From Isoetes taiwanensis (Eukaryota > Streptophyta > Lycopodiopsida > Isoetales > Isoetaceae), in assembly GCA_021234155.1 (NCBI GenBank), contig JAJEKV010000017.1, positions 10,487,525-10,551,524 of the forward strand: a stretch of DNA of 64,000 nt. The letters are read 5' to 3'. Each line of letters opens with the position of its first letter. Within the stretch, counting starts at the first letter, position 1. The notes beneath the pieces were generated by a model. That model saw nothing but the letters and a program-made list of their open reading frames with translations, had not been told where the DNA came from and did not search any database. Positions 1 to 12,636 of this stretch are shown in pieces. The position numbers and the translations under genes were made by a program.

Positions 1-204
1 AAAAATTTTTTGCCCCTTCGGGGCTAAGAACAAACAACGTGACTTCACACTTGGATGAGTTGATGTTATATTTTGTAAATAATAATATGTCGGATGTAAA
101 ACATATATCTAATTATGTAGCAATATAAAAAAAAAAAAAAAAAACAAATAATAATATGAAGTATAACAATTATTATGATATATAATGGTTATGTAAAGGT
201 CAAG

Positions 205-345
205 GCCTCCTTGAATTGAACCTCAGGTTACTCCAAGGCCCATTAAAGAAATATGCATGCCTACAAAGATGTTGCCTCGAACCGGGGTTACTCTAAAGGA
301 AAGAAGTATGCATGCCTATGGTGCATGTTGCCTCTAAGCGTGCCT
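205..345. repeat. Two-copy tandem repeat, about 57 bp
   Basis: The motif GGTTACTC followed by GCATGCCTA and a GTTGCCTC block occurs twice in succession, with units about 57-60 bp apart. It lies inside the non-coding element copy that occupies 1-2315. No function is apparent. Confidence 0.5.
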
Positions 346-1234
346 ATAATAATATTATCCAAAGAATACACAAACATGTAATGATAGATATATATAAATG
401 AGTTTTTGTCACATTATCTTATCTCAGAACAATAAATAGCCTGCATGTTTAAACGTTATGAACCGTAAGGACTACTCGGAAGGGCGTGAGTCGTGACAAG
501 ACCAATGGAGCACACATCAAAGCTCAAATAGTAATGGCAATGACGAAAACCAAGCCAACCGAAGTTGCTCAAACTCCTTGTAAGAAACTCACCATACAAA
601 TGCTCTTATGAGGGAAACCAAACTTGAGCCGCAAAGCTTGTAGCCGAAGTTATCATGGGTCTTGAAGGTGTGAATTCATAACTTGATCGAAAAGGATATC
701 GAGTTCATGGGTCTTCAAGGAAGGCTAATGACAAAGCTTTGAATTTGGAAAGCTATAAGCTCCAAAGAGAAATCACTCTCCAGTTTTTCATGAAAGCAAC
801 CAAGTATTGAAATGGACTTGAAGCCAAATACTAATCGCCTGGGTCGGGTTGCATTTATCGACGATACTCCCCATTCCCTCCATCTTGAACCCATTCCCCG
901 CTCATAACAACAACAAAAAAAAAAACTCGAATAATACCTTCAATCTTCCGAAAATCCAATCCTTTTGTCGCAAAAATTCGAAAGCACGACCAAGCAAGAA
1001 TCGTCCTTTCAAGTTCTAGTGCAAGTTTTAAAAGTCATATAAGTAGAATTTTTGTTGGTTAAACCGCCATCTAAATGTTTGGGCGTTGATTTGCTTACCG
1101 TGTTTCAAATGGAAAACTAGATGAACAATATGGTCGCTTCTAATTTGCATTCTTTTCGCCCTTCTTACGAGATAATCTACTTAAAATGGCTAGTACACAA
1201 ACAAGGCAAAACACGCTACCAAAAAGGAGGCTCG

Positions 1235-1710
1235 GACTATTAAAACGAATCGCCATAAGTTTGCCGAACAAACACCGTAAAAAATATCAACTTATCCGCC
1301 CTCACAACTTCCAATTCGATTTCTCTAAATAACTGTCTTCGTCCTTATGAACATAACCTGCAAACATGGATTTGATAAAAATAATTTCTAACCTGATGTG
1401 TGTTGTCCATGGGATTAGCATCTCGGCATGGCATCGCATCAAATATCAGCTGTGTACATCAAATATCATCTGTGTGCCTACCAAAACGAACTGCCATAGG
1501 CTGGCTGGAACAAACACTGTAAAAAATATGAACTTATCTGGCCTCACAACTTCCAATTCGATTTCTCTAAATAACTGTCTTCATCCCTATGAACATAACT
1601 TGCAAACATAATTTCTAACCTGATGTGTGTTGTCCATGGGATTAACATCTCAGCATGGCATCGCATCAAATATCAGCTGTGTACAACAGGGTTTTGACAA
1701 TTGGCATAGG
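1235..1710. repeat. Diverged tandem repeat, period about 230-240 bp
   Basis: Blocks containing CTAACCTGATGTGTGTTG recur at about 1390 and 1618, and blocks containing AACTTCCAATTCGATTTC recur at about 1307 and 1549. This gives two to three partial copies with a period of 228-242 bp. The repeat lies inside copy C of the non-coding element family. Confidence 0.6.
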
Positions 1711-2369
1711 CTGTGAATACACATTCTTTACACTGCATTTTACCGAACACCCAACTAACAGCATCCAAAGCTCTACACTTGCCATTGGCATTTCTATAAA
1801 AGATTCTCACAGAGCCTTCGGGTCTCTTCATCTTCTTGTTTTTTGGTGAGGAGGGGCTCCCCGAAAGAAAGAATAACGGAGTTGGGCATGACGATTCCTT
1901 CACCCCTTTTCGAACCGGAACAAATACCCATAAAAATCACCGCTTGCTCGTTCTCTTGAAACATCCCCTCGCTCCTGGCCGTTCTTCGCCTTCCATGTCC
2001 TAATAGAAGAAACGTCTTTGAGGCCCTCTTTTCGTAAAAGCCACGAAGGGGTCGGCCTTTGCCTCGAACCCTAAAATATGCCCTTTCGACTCCTGCATGC
2101 AAAGGGAGGGTTGTACATATATTTTTCTTGTACATCTCGACAAATACATGGGTGCTAACCATTAAAAAAGAGCAAAAAATCAATGCAGCATGTATGCGCA
2201 CTCTAGAAATACTTATTAGTACACTCCATCAGATACATTCACCAAATCATAGCAAAACCATAGGAAAAAACAGTATAAAAATACAAAAGAAACCCCCTGT
2301 TATTATGCTACATATTCATGTTGGAATACAATGTTCCATATAACTACGCATAATAAGGCAGTTACTAAA

Positions 2370-2565
2370 CTATCGTGGACATTGGATGTGCATCTTGCAT
2401 GCCAACTCTAAAACTTCGCATAAATAAAACATTCACTACACCATCGTAAAACATTCACTACACCATCGTTGACATTGGATGTGCGTCCTGCATAACAACT
2501 CTAAAACTACGTGTAAATAAAAGACATTCACTACAATGTTGTGGACATTGGATGTGCAGCTTCAT
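2370..2565. repeat. Three-copy short tandem repeat
   Basis: The motif GACATTGGATGTGC occurs at about 2378, 2471 and 2543, each time preceded by ACTA-rich and CATTCACTACA sequence. The spacing is 72-93 bp. It sits just outside the head of copy C. Confidence 0.6.
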
Positions 2566-4080
2566 ACCAAGTCAACAATCTTCAACATCAAAATGGATGC
2601 GGACTCCTTCATTGTTGGTCTAACAAAGGTAGAATAAATTGGTTGTCATTCCTTCCTTGTTAACATGATTATCGAAGGATTTTTTTCGTGCAACCTCTTT
2701 GTAATTTTTGGGTTGCTTGTAGGGCAAGACAGAGTGAAAATGGTATATGCCTTGCATATTCCAATTGGAAGGTGAAGATTTCAAGAGGAAGATTGATTGA
2801 GGGCTGCAATTGATTTTGGAGGAGTAAGCAAGTAAAAGTCTTGAAACCGCTTAGAAGTGCGAGTAGATGTGAGGCATGCATGCAGAACAAATTGTAGCGG
2901 GTTATTTAGTGAGATGAGCCCTGATATCCGAGGCATAGATGTGGAGCTTTACCAAAAATGAATGATCTATTTTACAATGCAAAATGATCCCCTTCAAAAG
3001 ATTTCGAGTATGTATTATCTAGAAGTTTGTTTTTTAGCACGTTTCAGTACAAGATGATCAACCAGCTTGTGAAGTTTCCTATCCACCCCCCGAGGTATGC
3101 ACTTTAATAGTAGTTCTTCCAAGTAAATGGCAACAATTTTGGAGTCCTGTTCTTCCTCAGATTTCTTCCCATTCTCAAATTTTTCCCTTTCAGATTTCTT
3201 CTCAGATTTCTTCTAACAGATAACCTTTTTGCTATAGCACATTATTCTCTTAAGCACATTATTCTTTATAAGCACATTATTCTTTTTGTCAGTTTCTTCT
3301 TGCAAGCTTTCCAAGGAGTGTTAATCGCTAAGTCTTAGTCACTACAATAAATTCTTGCAAGGACTGACTGTTGGCATTACTATTCTAACCGCAAGCGACC
3401 CCAAACAGGGCTGCCAGTTTAGAGACGATTTACATGTGGCAGTCGTGGCCATCACCATCGTGCAAAATAGTTTTCCATTTTTGGCACCATCAACCATCAA
3501 GACCGAAAAATAGCTGGCCTTTGTAACGACTTCGACAGCACGGCGGCAGCATATAAATCGCCCCTTAAGCAGTTACTGTTCTGCAAGCCATGCAGAAATG
3601 CAGTCCCCATGCCCCACATATCATATCAGTTACATTTCTATTGAAATCCCTTGACCAGCGGGTAAGAGTTTTTACAGTACATCACAAATCTAGTAATCAT
3701 ACTATGCTACTTCATTTCACTCTTTTTTCCTGCCATTCAATTAAGATATAGAATGCGACAGAAAGTGACGTGCCAAAAGATAGACTGACATTGCTCTTCT
3801 ACAATACAAGAAGGTTTTATCACTTGCAGACAATAAGCCTCAGCAAAAAAAGCATCTTTAGAACGTCCCAAGTCGCAACCAACGCTGTGTATATAGAGGA
3901 ACAGGAGACTATACCTATACAACCTCTCCTCAAATATTTCTAGAATTATTACAATGAAGGATCACCCCAGCCGAAAAAAACATGACCAGGATAAAAATTG
4001 AAGAACTCATAGAAGAAGGCCCAAGAAACAGACGTCCAGAACTCAGTAAAGTTAAGCCACAAGCCTCTAAGCAGAGTTCC
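2566..4080. other. Intergenic region and actin 3' untranslated region
   Basis: No coding sequence was recognised. The part nearest 4080 should hold the 3' UTR of the minus-strand actin gene. Short simple repeats occur at about 3180-3300 (CAGATTTCTTC and AAGCACATTATTCTT units). Short open frames here look random. Confidence 0.5.
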
Positions 4081-5463
<1,383 letters not shown>

Positions 5464-5472
5464 ATCTAAAAC

Positions 5473-5849
5473 CTGAAAAAGCATATAAAGTATAAATTTA
5501 GCATATAAATGGTAAGCCGCATGCGTACAGTTTAAAACGAAACGGTTTTCTAAGCAGACTTCAACAACTAGAATAACTGAAACAAAAAATAAGCATTACT
5601 GAGAGATCCATTTTGAGCAACATAACAAATTTATTCATGCTCTACACAAACTACATGAGCAAACAAGAGGTACATGACTTTACGCGTCTTTTCCTGCTGG
5701 TTGAAACATCAAAATAAAACAGATCGCTAAGCGCTATGCCTCCAAATTAACTTTTTAGAGGAGACGACAAGACGAAATGCAGTATAGAACGCCTAATCTC
5801 GAACATAAGAGACAGGGCAACGGCGATTAAGAAGAAAAGAGATTCATAC
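5473..5849 (-). other. Intron in the actin 5' untranslated region
   Basis: Reading the minus strand, a donor (CCCAG|GTATGAATC) lies at 5849 and an acceptor (TTTTTCAG|GTTTTAG) at 5473, nine bases before the actin start codon. A leader intron just upstream of the ATG is typical of plant actin genes and often increases expression. The non-coding first exon begins at 5850 and extends to an undetermined transcription start. Confidence 0.75.
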
Positions 5850-6300
5850 CTGGGGTGCCGCTGAACAGGTGAAGAAGCCGAGCCGGTTCCAAAAGAATGG
5901 CAGGGGAAGGGGATGAGATAGAGCGGGAAGAGGTCCTAAAAATTTTAGGGAAGCGGGCCATGTGGTTAGGCTGGCGGAGACTAGGGCATTATCTCGGCCA
6001 TCAAATGCGAGGACGTGCCATGCCCTGGACCGTCAGATAGCCCACGAACTTTAGCGAGGATGGACCCACGGACCGCCTCGCCTACTAATTGCTGTGCTGG
6101 CCTAACGCGCTTTCTTTTGCCGTCACATGCTGGCCTTTCTCTCTCTCTACCGCACCATTCGTGACCTCTTCGTGGCCACCTTCTCAAATCATTCTTCCAC
6201 ATCAACCCAACTATCGTATACTCCAATCGTGTACCTATGCATCTAGATATATGTACAGCATATTAAGGGTGCATCCCCTTTAGACCGAAATAAGCCTCTT
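5850..6300 (-). promoter_or_regulatory. Probable actin leader exon and promoter region
   Basis: This is the upstream side of the minus-strand actin gene. It is richer in G and C than its surroundings to about 6200. It has no recognisable coding sequence and ends where the LINE remnant begins. I did not find a convincing TATA box, so the transcription start is not placed. Confidence 0.4.
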
Positions 6301-8836
6301 CCTTTGTTTCGTGGCGAATTATATAATAATAATATAATAGTTTGTATTATTACGCCCCTCAGGACCTCGAGGTCAAGGAGCGATTGTTTCCAAATACATA
6401 TTCACTTGTATTTGAGCCAATAATAGTCTATCTGACTCCACTTTCTTGAAGTAACATCCTAGTTTTTTAGGATCTAAGTCTAAAGACTGTGAAAATTACA
6501 ACAATTAATATTATATAATTCACGGAGTTCCGCATATGCAGCACATACTAGAAATACACGCCCCTCGTCTTCTATGTCTCCATTTGTGCACATGGAATAA
6601 ATACGTTCCTGCCTTGGGATACCAGCCCATCTACCCACCTCGATCTGAAGCTTATGTGAGCTCATGCGATACCGCGCTATGGTCTGCTTCAAACTTCGTG
6701 AGATTCCAGCTCGAAGGTATGCTTGATCTGAATACACCAACATCGGATTCACCTCCTTCATGTAATATGACATTTTGGTACCCGGTTCTTTCCATATATG
6801 CCTCAGGGTTAGTGATTGCACCATATCCCGTACACCTATCTCTGAATCTGGCCAATGGGTTCTACCTATCCGCCAGCTTTTAGCCCAGTTCAAAATATCA
6901 TTATACCAGCCCTCGGACTTAGACACATCCATCGCTTTCTTTGGGAGTCTGTTTTCATCCAAAGCGGATAACCTGTTCACATAGTTAATAGTCTGGATCA
7001 ACACCTCCACTTCCAAAGGTAATAACCCTGCCGCTGCCAACATTATAGGATAGGGTGTTTGCTGCTTAATTCCAAACTCCTCCTGCAGGAATATTTTTTG
7101 AATACCCTCAATCTGTTTCCATAGCCCTTTAGATAGTGTTGGTCCCCAAATCGGGACACCATATAATACAATTGTTTGAACTAGAGTTTTAAACAACATT
7201 CTTTAGCCTCCAATCCTGTAACGATGCTTTTGTGCACTTCCGGAGCATGCCATGTAGGGCCTTTTTCCCTCCTGCTAACCATTTCTTAGCACATTCTTTC
7301 CATTTGTAATTTGTACCAAACTCTATTCCAAGGTACTTATAGTGATTTACAATCTCCAATGCTTCTCCATTATAAGTAAAACTTGGTTTATTAACTGCGC
7401 CGTATATCATAATCTTATATTTACACATATTTACCTTCATCTTCTTTGCTTTGCAAAATTCGCCCAAAGTCTGCAGGTGTTTCTGGAGTACTGTCTTGTG
7501 TCTGCCAATAGTACAACGTCATCTGTATAGAGCAGCTATTGGATTACGTAATCTCCTAGTTGAGTTCCTGTAAGCCTGTTCCACTCCATCCGCAATTGCA
7601 ATTCATCTATGTGCAGCCCGAAAAGTGTCGGGGACATAGGGCAGCCTTGCCTCACACCTATTGTGCTACGAATCTCAGTTGAGTTATCTGCTAACCGTGC
7701 AATGACTTCCTTGTATATTTTGGATATTGCACCCCTGATTGAGATTGGAACTCCAAGCTCTTGCATCCTATTACATAACCCATCCCTTTGTACAGTATCG
7801 AAGGCCTTAGAGAAGTCAATAAATGCAAGGAACAAAGCCTTACCTGGTTTTTTGGCCTTTTCAATGAGCACCCTCAACGTGAGAGAGTGATCTAGAGTGT
7901 TGTGCGTCCTTCTGGATCCTGCTTGGCATATGGCTCTTTTCCCATGTAAATCTGCCCATGCGCTCAATTTCCTTTCCAACAGGTAGCCCAATAGTTTGGA
8001 GTATACACTCCGTACCACGATTGTCCGGTAGTTACAGACATCCGTCTTATCACCCGATTTATGAACTGGAACTACTTTGTTCAACTGCCATGATCTTGGC
8101 AAGCTCTCTTTGACTGCGGCATTCAGCTGACTGGTTAATATCTGTAAGAGTACATCACCACCCCATTTTAACAATTCTGCACTCGTCCCTTCTAGATCAG
8201 CGGCCTTACCATTCTTTAATTGCTTCAGAGCCATACCTACTTCCATAACTGTGAACAGATCCTCATTCACATCCATTTCCTCCATCCCTAATGCATTTTC
8301 ACGATAGTATATGGACTGTAATAGCCGCAAAAGATCTTCCTCCTTTAACAGTTGGTGGTCTGTATGCCCACGGAGCTTATTCCAAAAAGTTTTTTGGATG
8401 CTCGGATAGCCAACTCCATAGTTCTTTCTGCCCTTTGGACTATATGCTCTCTTCTTACTTCTTATCAATTGTCTGTACCATTTTGGTTTCAGCCTGCTTC
8501 CTTTCGGTAATTGGGCCCTTGCTACGGAGCATTCCTTATCCCACCACGTGTTACATAAAAGCCCCTCCTTCCTGGGTTTAGTATATCCAAAGCACTTTGC
8601 AGTCTCTCTCATTATCGTGTCTGTGAGGAGGCCAGAATTTTCTTCTCGTGTGCCTTTCCAAGTTACACAACTTAATGCCTGATGCATTCGTTCCTGGAAG
8701 ATCTCCTGTTTGGCATAATCTAATTTCAGCCTAGATTTGAAACAGATGTGTTTCTTTTCCACATGCAAGTCTTCTGCCAATTCTAATACTAGGCCTACAT
8801 GATCAGACTCTGGCACTTTATCCTGGAATTTGAATT
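6300..8836 (-). mobile_element. 5'-truncated non-LTR retrotransposon (LINE) ORF2 remnant
   Basis: On the minus strand, three reading frames in series encode a LINE reverse transcriptase. The first (8836 to 7536) holds motif A (FIDFSKAFDTVQ), motif B (GVRQGCPMSPTLFG) and, across a frame break near 7530, a YTDD catalytic motif. The second (7467-7189) and third (7199-6480) carry the thumb and C-terminal region with a Cys-rich end. The N-terminal endonuclease is absent, so the element is 5'-truncated, as is usual for LINE insertions. An AT-rich run at 6310-6345 may be its 3' tail. It abuts a Gypsy gag in the opposite orientation at about 8837. It is decayed and not expected to be active. Confidence 0.88.
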
Positions 8837-9485
8837 GGCTACTGAAATTGCTGACATGATTTCCTATCTTCCTGATGATGTGCACTCACCTCATGATCCT
8901 TTCTTTCCAGATTATGAGCAGGAGTACATGGGACCTGGACCAGTGCCAATTTATGTTGTTCAAAAAGATAAGAAAAAATAAAAAATGGAAGATGTTGAAG
9001 GTCCTGTAGCTGATGTCAGAGCTGAAATATCCAAAATATCTGAAGCATTGGTTGAAGTCACAAAACAGCTTCAAGAGATGAAAAGTTCTAGACCCAAAAA
9101 GAGGATATACCCTCCACGTGCTCATTGCTCAAAAAATACTTATTCATCATACTATTGTTAGTATAGGCCTTGCACCAAGTGTGGTGCATTCTGGTAAAGA
9201 ATGCCATGTTTGTGCTTCTGTTAGGTTTGTGCAGGAAATTGAAGAACAAGAAGAAATCATGGCTGTACATACAAGAGGGATGAATAACTCAAAGGATAAA
9301 GAGCAAGTTCAAGTGAGTGAGGAGACCAATGCACCCAAGCACAAGGAAAATGAGCCTTGTACCTCCTCCCCCTTGTCAAAAATACTTGAAAAGGGATAAG
9401 AAGAGTGAGGATTTTGAATCTTTGCTTAAAAATTCCAAGATTAATGTGGATTTGCTGAAAATTGCCCCATCTTGTAGAAGAATAT
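8837..9485 (+). pseudogene. Gypsy gag C-terminal part with decayed zinc knuckle
   Basis: The sequence starts at the LINE junction and encodes the end of a capsid region (DDVHSPHDPFFPDYE). It then reaches a TAA at 8979-8981, and three bases later an ATG at 8985 opens a second frame (MEDVEGPVADVRAEISKISE). That frame carries a Cys/His region in which a first knuckle-like segment and the start of CTKCG are recognisable, but further stops and frame changes break it. The tail (KSEDFESLLKNSKINVDLLK) is a typical pre-protease linker. A closely related intact-length version lies on the minus strand at 24263-24517. Confidence 0.75.
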
Positions 9486-11570
9486 CTAGCATAATAATAG
9501 GGGGTTTCTTTTGTATTTTTATGATTTGGTTGATGTATTCGTTCGACTGTACCAAATAGTATTTCTAGAGTGCACCCCTTTTTTGGCCGTTGATTTTAAA
9601 AAGAAAGAATAGATTGTGTGGTCGTTTATATCCTTCCTCCTGCTTTTGTGTTTTAAACAATGGAACTTTTTGTTTTTCATTTCTGTGAACATGTAGAGGC
9701 CCTTCAGTTTAGGGTTTCGAGGCTCTTCAGCTTAGGGTTTCGAGGCCCACAGAAAAATTGATTTCAGATCATATAGTTTGGTTTGGGGTGCTGAGGATGC
9801 AGCGTCTGCATCAAAGTATGGTATGGCACGGCTACATCTAGCAGACGCGTAGTTATCTATCAGGCATGCCGAACCTGTCTAGAATTCCATTTGCATGCCA
9901 TTTTACATAACACTCTGATCTGGTTTCAACGGCTCATCATTTTAATCAAATGAAGATGCTATGTTTTTACAGCGCTGATCTGGTTTCAACGGTTCATCAG
10001 TTTTAAAGAAATGAAGATCGTATATTTCCACAGCTCTGCCTTATTTTGCCACTTGTTAAGTATTATTATGGCCGAAAGATATGGGAGTAGCCATTTTTAT
10101 TGCCTGACATGCGCTATCTAAGGATAACGAGAGAAACTGATGGCATAAACCACTTCTTCTATGTTACTTGCATGGTGGATCTTCTGGGGCAGGCAATACG
10201 CTTCAAAGAAGCAAGACGTAACCTGGGAAAAAATCATTATAGGATATTCTTAATATGGCCAATACAATTTGGCCCTCAATGCTTTCACACATGCATCAGC
10301 CTCCTATAGTATGAAGATGTCACGAGATGTCGATCTATATCCAAGTTAAGATTATTTGAATGCAAAGGTAATACATGATGCAACACAAGGTATGCAACAA
10401 CATTAAGGCATACTTCAAGTAATTCATTTGTTAGGTTATATACTATTTCTCAATTTTCATTTGCATTGTGTGCTATTATCTTCATGTCTTTATCTGGCAC
10501 ATGAGCCTTTATCTGGTGCATGAGCATGAAGGTTCTGATATGCTAATATGTTTGTTTCCAAGTTGTCTCTAATTGTTTGTCATCCCGTGTACGTAGGACC
10601 TATCAAGTACAGATTGGAAATAATCAAAGATGAACTTTTATAGTTTGGCTGGTTGACGCACAGAAGATTGACATCTAAATTGGCATCCACAACGTGACAA
10701 CTATGTTGCACCTAGAATGGCACGTTGTACCTGGAATGGAATAGGTTGCAGTGTTCATATGATTGGGGATATTTTTGCAATTTGGTTTATATTTGAAGAT
10801 AGAGGTGTTAACAATTCAAATTTTGGACGAGAATACTCCCATGTCTTTTTCTTGCGGGTTCTTGTAAAAGTTGTGCTTATTCTAAAGTTGAAGTGCCCAA
10901 GTATTTACGTTCATTCTCTTGTTTATGTCCATCCATTTAAGTTGCCTTGCGATTCTAGACACCCCATGCAAGGCAAATATTGGTTGAGAATTGTGGAAAT
11001 ATTATGATCTCACGTTTAGCAAATCTTAACTCGATCTACTTGTGGAGATGTTTGATTATTCCCCACAACATATGTAACCAAGATGGCATTTTTTAAATAT
11101 ACAACAACATATGTGCCATGGCAAAGGACAAGATTTAAGTGGTCTTCACGGCTATATTGTCTTAGGCAAGGCCCCAAAGGGGCCAAAATTTATTTAAATT
11201 AACACAAACCATTACATTTAATGCTTTTAGATTAAAATCCCCCTAAAACCCCCTTTGGTTTGGGTGCATATTCACACGGGGGATGATGTAGGGCAGCGAG
11301 AGGCCCTAAAATTGTATAATACATATACAAAATCAACACAATTTAGTACATTGCTCAAACCTTATAGTATTTTGCAAACTTCATTATACAGTATATCAAA
11401 ACTCGTAGAAGCATACCCCAGAAACGAGGACCGTCATGTACGGTCTGGATCGAGGAATAAAGGGCAAATATGCCTATCTGACAGCTATCGATGCCCGGAA
11501 TCATACCCCGTATGAATATGCACCCAAACCAAAGGGGGTTTCAGGGGGATTTTAATTCAAAAGCATTAGA
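9486..11570 (+). mobile_element. Non-coding element with conserved ends, copy A, inside Gypsy
   Basis: This copy starts with TAGCATAATAATAGGGGG and ends with a GGCCCCAAAGGGGCC hairpin followed by a 375-bp stem-loop. The head and the tail match copies at 49803-52987 and 1-2315. It separates the Gypsy gag from its protease, so it entered after the Gypsy element. Inside are short internal duplications (around 9700-9750, TTAGGGTTTCGAGGC; around 9910-10020, GATCTGGTTTCAACGG). No protein was recognised. The exact junction with Gypsy on the right, near 11570, is uncertain by several bases. Confidence 0.55.
11196..11570. repeat. Fold-back stem-loop, copy A
   Basis: The left arm (from about 11196) and right arm (to about 11570) are inverted copies: both contain TTTGGTTTGGGTGCATATTC or its complement, with runs of C or G beside it. 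The arms extend at least 60 bp. The internal part matches the reverse complement of the stem-loop at 52585-52987, including TAGTATTTTGCAAA, so the two are the same sequence family in opposite orientation. It could be an independent fold-back transposon or the fixed 3' end of the larger element. Confidence 0.75.
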
Positions 11571-11955
11571 TATAACCAAAGAGGATGAATTTTCTCTCAC
11601 AAATCACATTGAGGAGCATGTCTTGAATCAAGAAGACTATGATCCAAGAGCTTTCACATGTGTTGCCAGAATGGGTAAAAAGATATTAACCAAAATGCTG
11701 CTAGATGGAGGATCACCACTCAATGTGATGCCTCATCATATCATGAGATTATGTGGTCTAGAAATTGACAAAAAAGCTCCCATGGTGTTAAAATCATTTT
11801 CTAACACTAAAATTAATCCTATGGGAATAGTAAGCAATGTGCCAATCGATGTAGAAGGAATTGTTGTGACTGCTAATTTTGTGGTTGTTGCATTTGAAGG
11901 GATAGATGAGAAGTTTAACATCTATGATCTGCTTTTGGGAAGAAAGTGGTTGTGA
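11571..11955 (+). pseudogene. Gypsy aspartic protease
   Basis: The frame continues from the stem-loop into NHIEEHVLNQEDYDPRAFTC and a retroviral-type aspartic protease core. The active-site segment reads LLDGGSPLNVMP, with the usual D-S/T-G replaced by D-G-G, and the domain ends with DLLLGRKWL. A TGA follows at once. The length of about 125 residues fits a Gypsy protease. It would have cleaved the gag-pol polyprotein. Confidence 0.8.
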
Positions 11956-12036
11956 ATAGTGGATGCAAGACCTGTATGATCAAGAGGAAAATGTACTATC
12001 GCAAATGGCAGAAAAAAGGTAACACTCTACAATAAG

Positions 12037-12600
12037 GTGGGAGAATTTGAAGCTCTAAATTTCATTGAAGAAGATATTTTGGTGCCAAATCCTTGTGGAG
12101 AATATGAGCTTGCTGCATCTGAACAAGTACCAGAGCCAAAACTTCCTATCGAGGTAAATTTGTCTAAAAGTGAGAGCTTTGCTTATTTATGGTTTGATGG
12201 TGGTGTTTCAAAAAGATTAAGTTTAGCCTCCTCTTCTGCAATTCTCAAGGACTCTTCAAACAGATTGCTTGCTAAGGTAGGGAGGATTTTTCCTAACATT
12301 ATTTCCAACATGGCAGAATACAGAGCACTGGTAGCAGGACTGCAAGAAGCTAAGAATCTAGGTATGAATAATATTGTCATTTTTGGTGATTCACAACTTG
12401 TTTGCAGACAGGTGTTCGAGGAGTATCAAGCAAAAAATGAAGACATGATCTTGCTGAGAAACAAAGCTCTGGAAGAATTAGCAAACTTTGAGTCTTGGAA
12501 ATTGTGCCATGTGCCAAGAGAGCAAAATTGTGAAGCAGTGTCGTACTTGAACATCTGGCTGAAGGAGCAATAAAAGAGGAAGATTTAGAAAAAGACGACA
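12037..12600 (+). pseudogene. Extra RNase H domain upstream of the Gypsy reverse transcriptase
   Basis: An RNase H-like fold is readable: first acidic strand YLWFDGGVSK, then NMAEYRALVAGLQEA with the catalytic Glu, then IVIFGDSQLV with an Asp, then HVPREQNCEA near the end. The last Asp-bearing helix is disrupted by a frameshift near 12540, after which the neighbouring frame reads EHLAEGAIKEEDLEKDD. It lies between protease and reverse transcriptase. Plant Tat-type Gypsy elements carry an additional archaeal-type RNase H, but usually downstream of the RT. The position is inferred from reading order, with no sign of an insertion boundary. Confidence 0.7.
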
Positions 12601-12636
12601 TGCAGCAACTTTATCCAATCTTGGTAATTAATACAA

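Larger units (their letters stand above)
1..2315 (-). mobile_element. Non-coding element with conserved ends, copy C (3' end cut by window edge)
   Basis: Read on the minus strand, this copy begins at about 2315 with TGTAGCATAATAACAGGGGG and a roughly 100-bp head that ends in a TCTAGAGTGC motif. It runs down to a GCCCCTTCGGGGC hairpin at positions 11-23. Its last 65 bases match, in reverse complement, the sequence just before the stem-loop of the copy at 49803-52987, and its head matches those at 9486 and 49803. No protein family was recognised inside. The stem-loop seen at the 3' end of the other two copies would lie to the left of position 1. It is probably a non-autonomous mobile element; its class is unknown. 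Confidence 0.5.
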
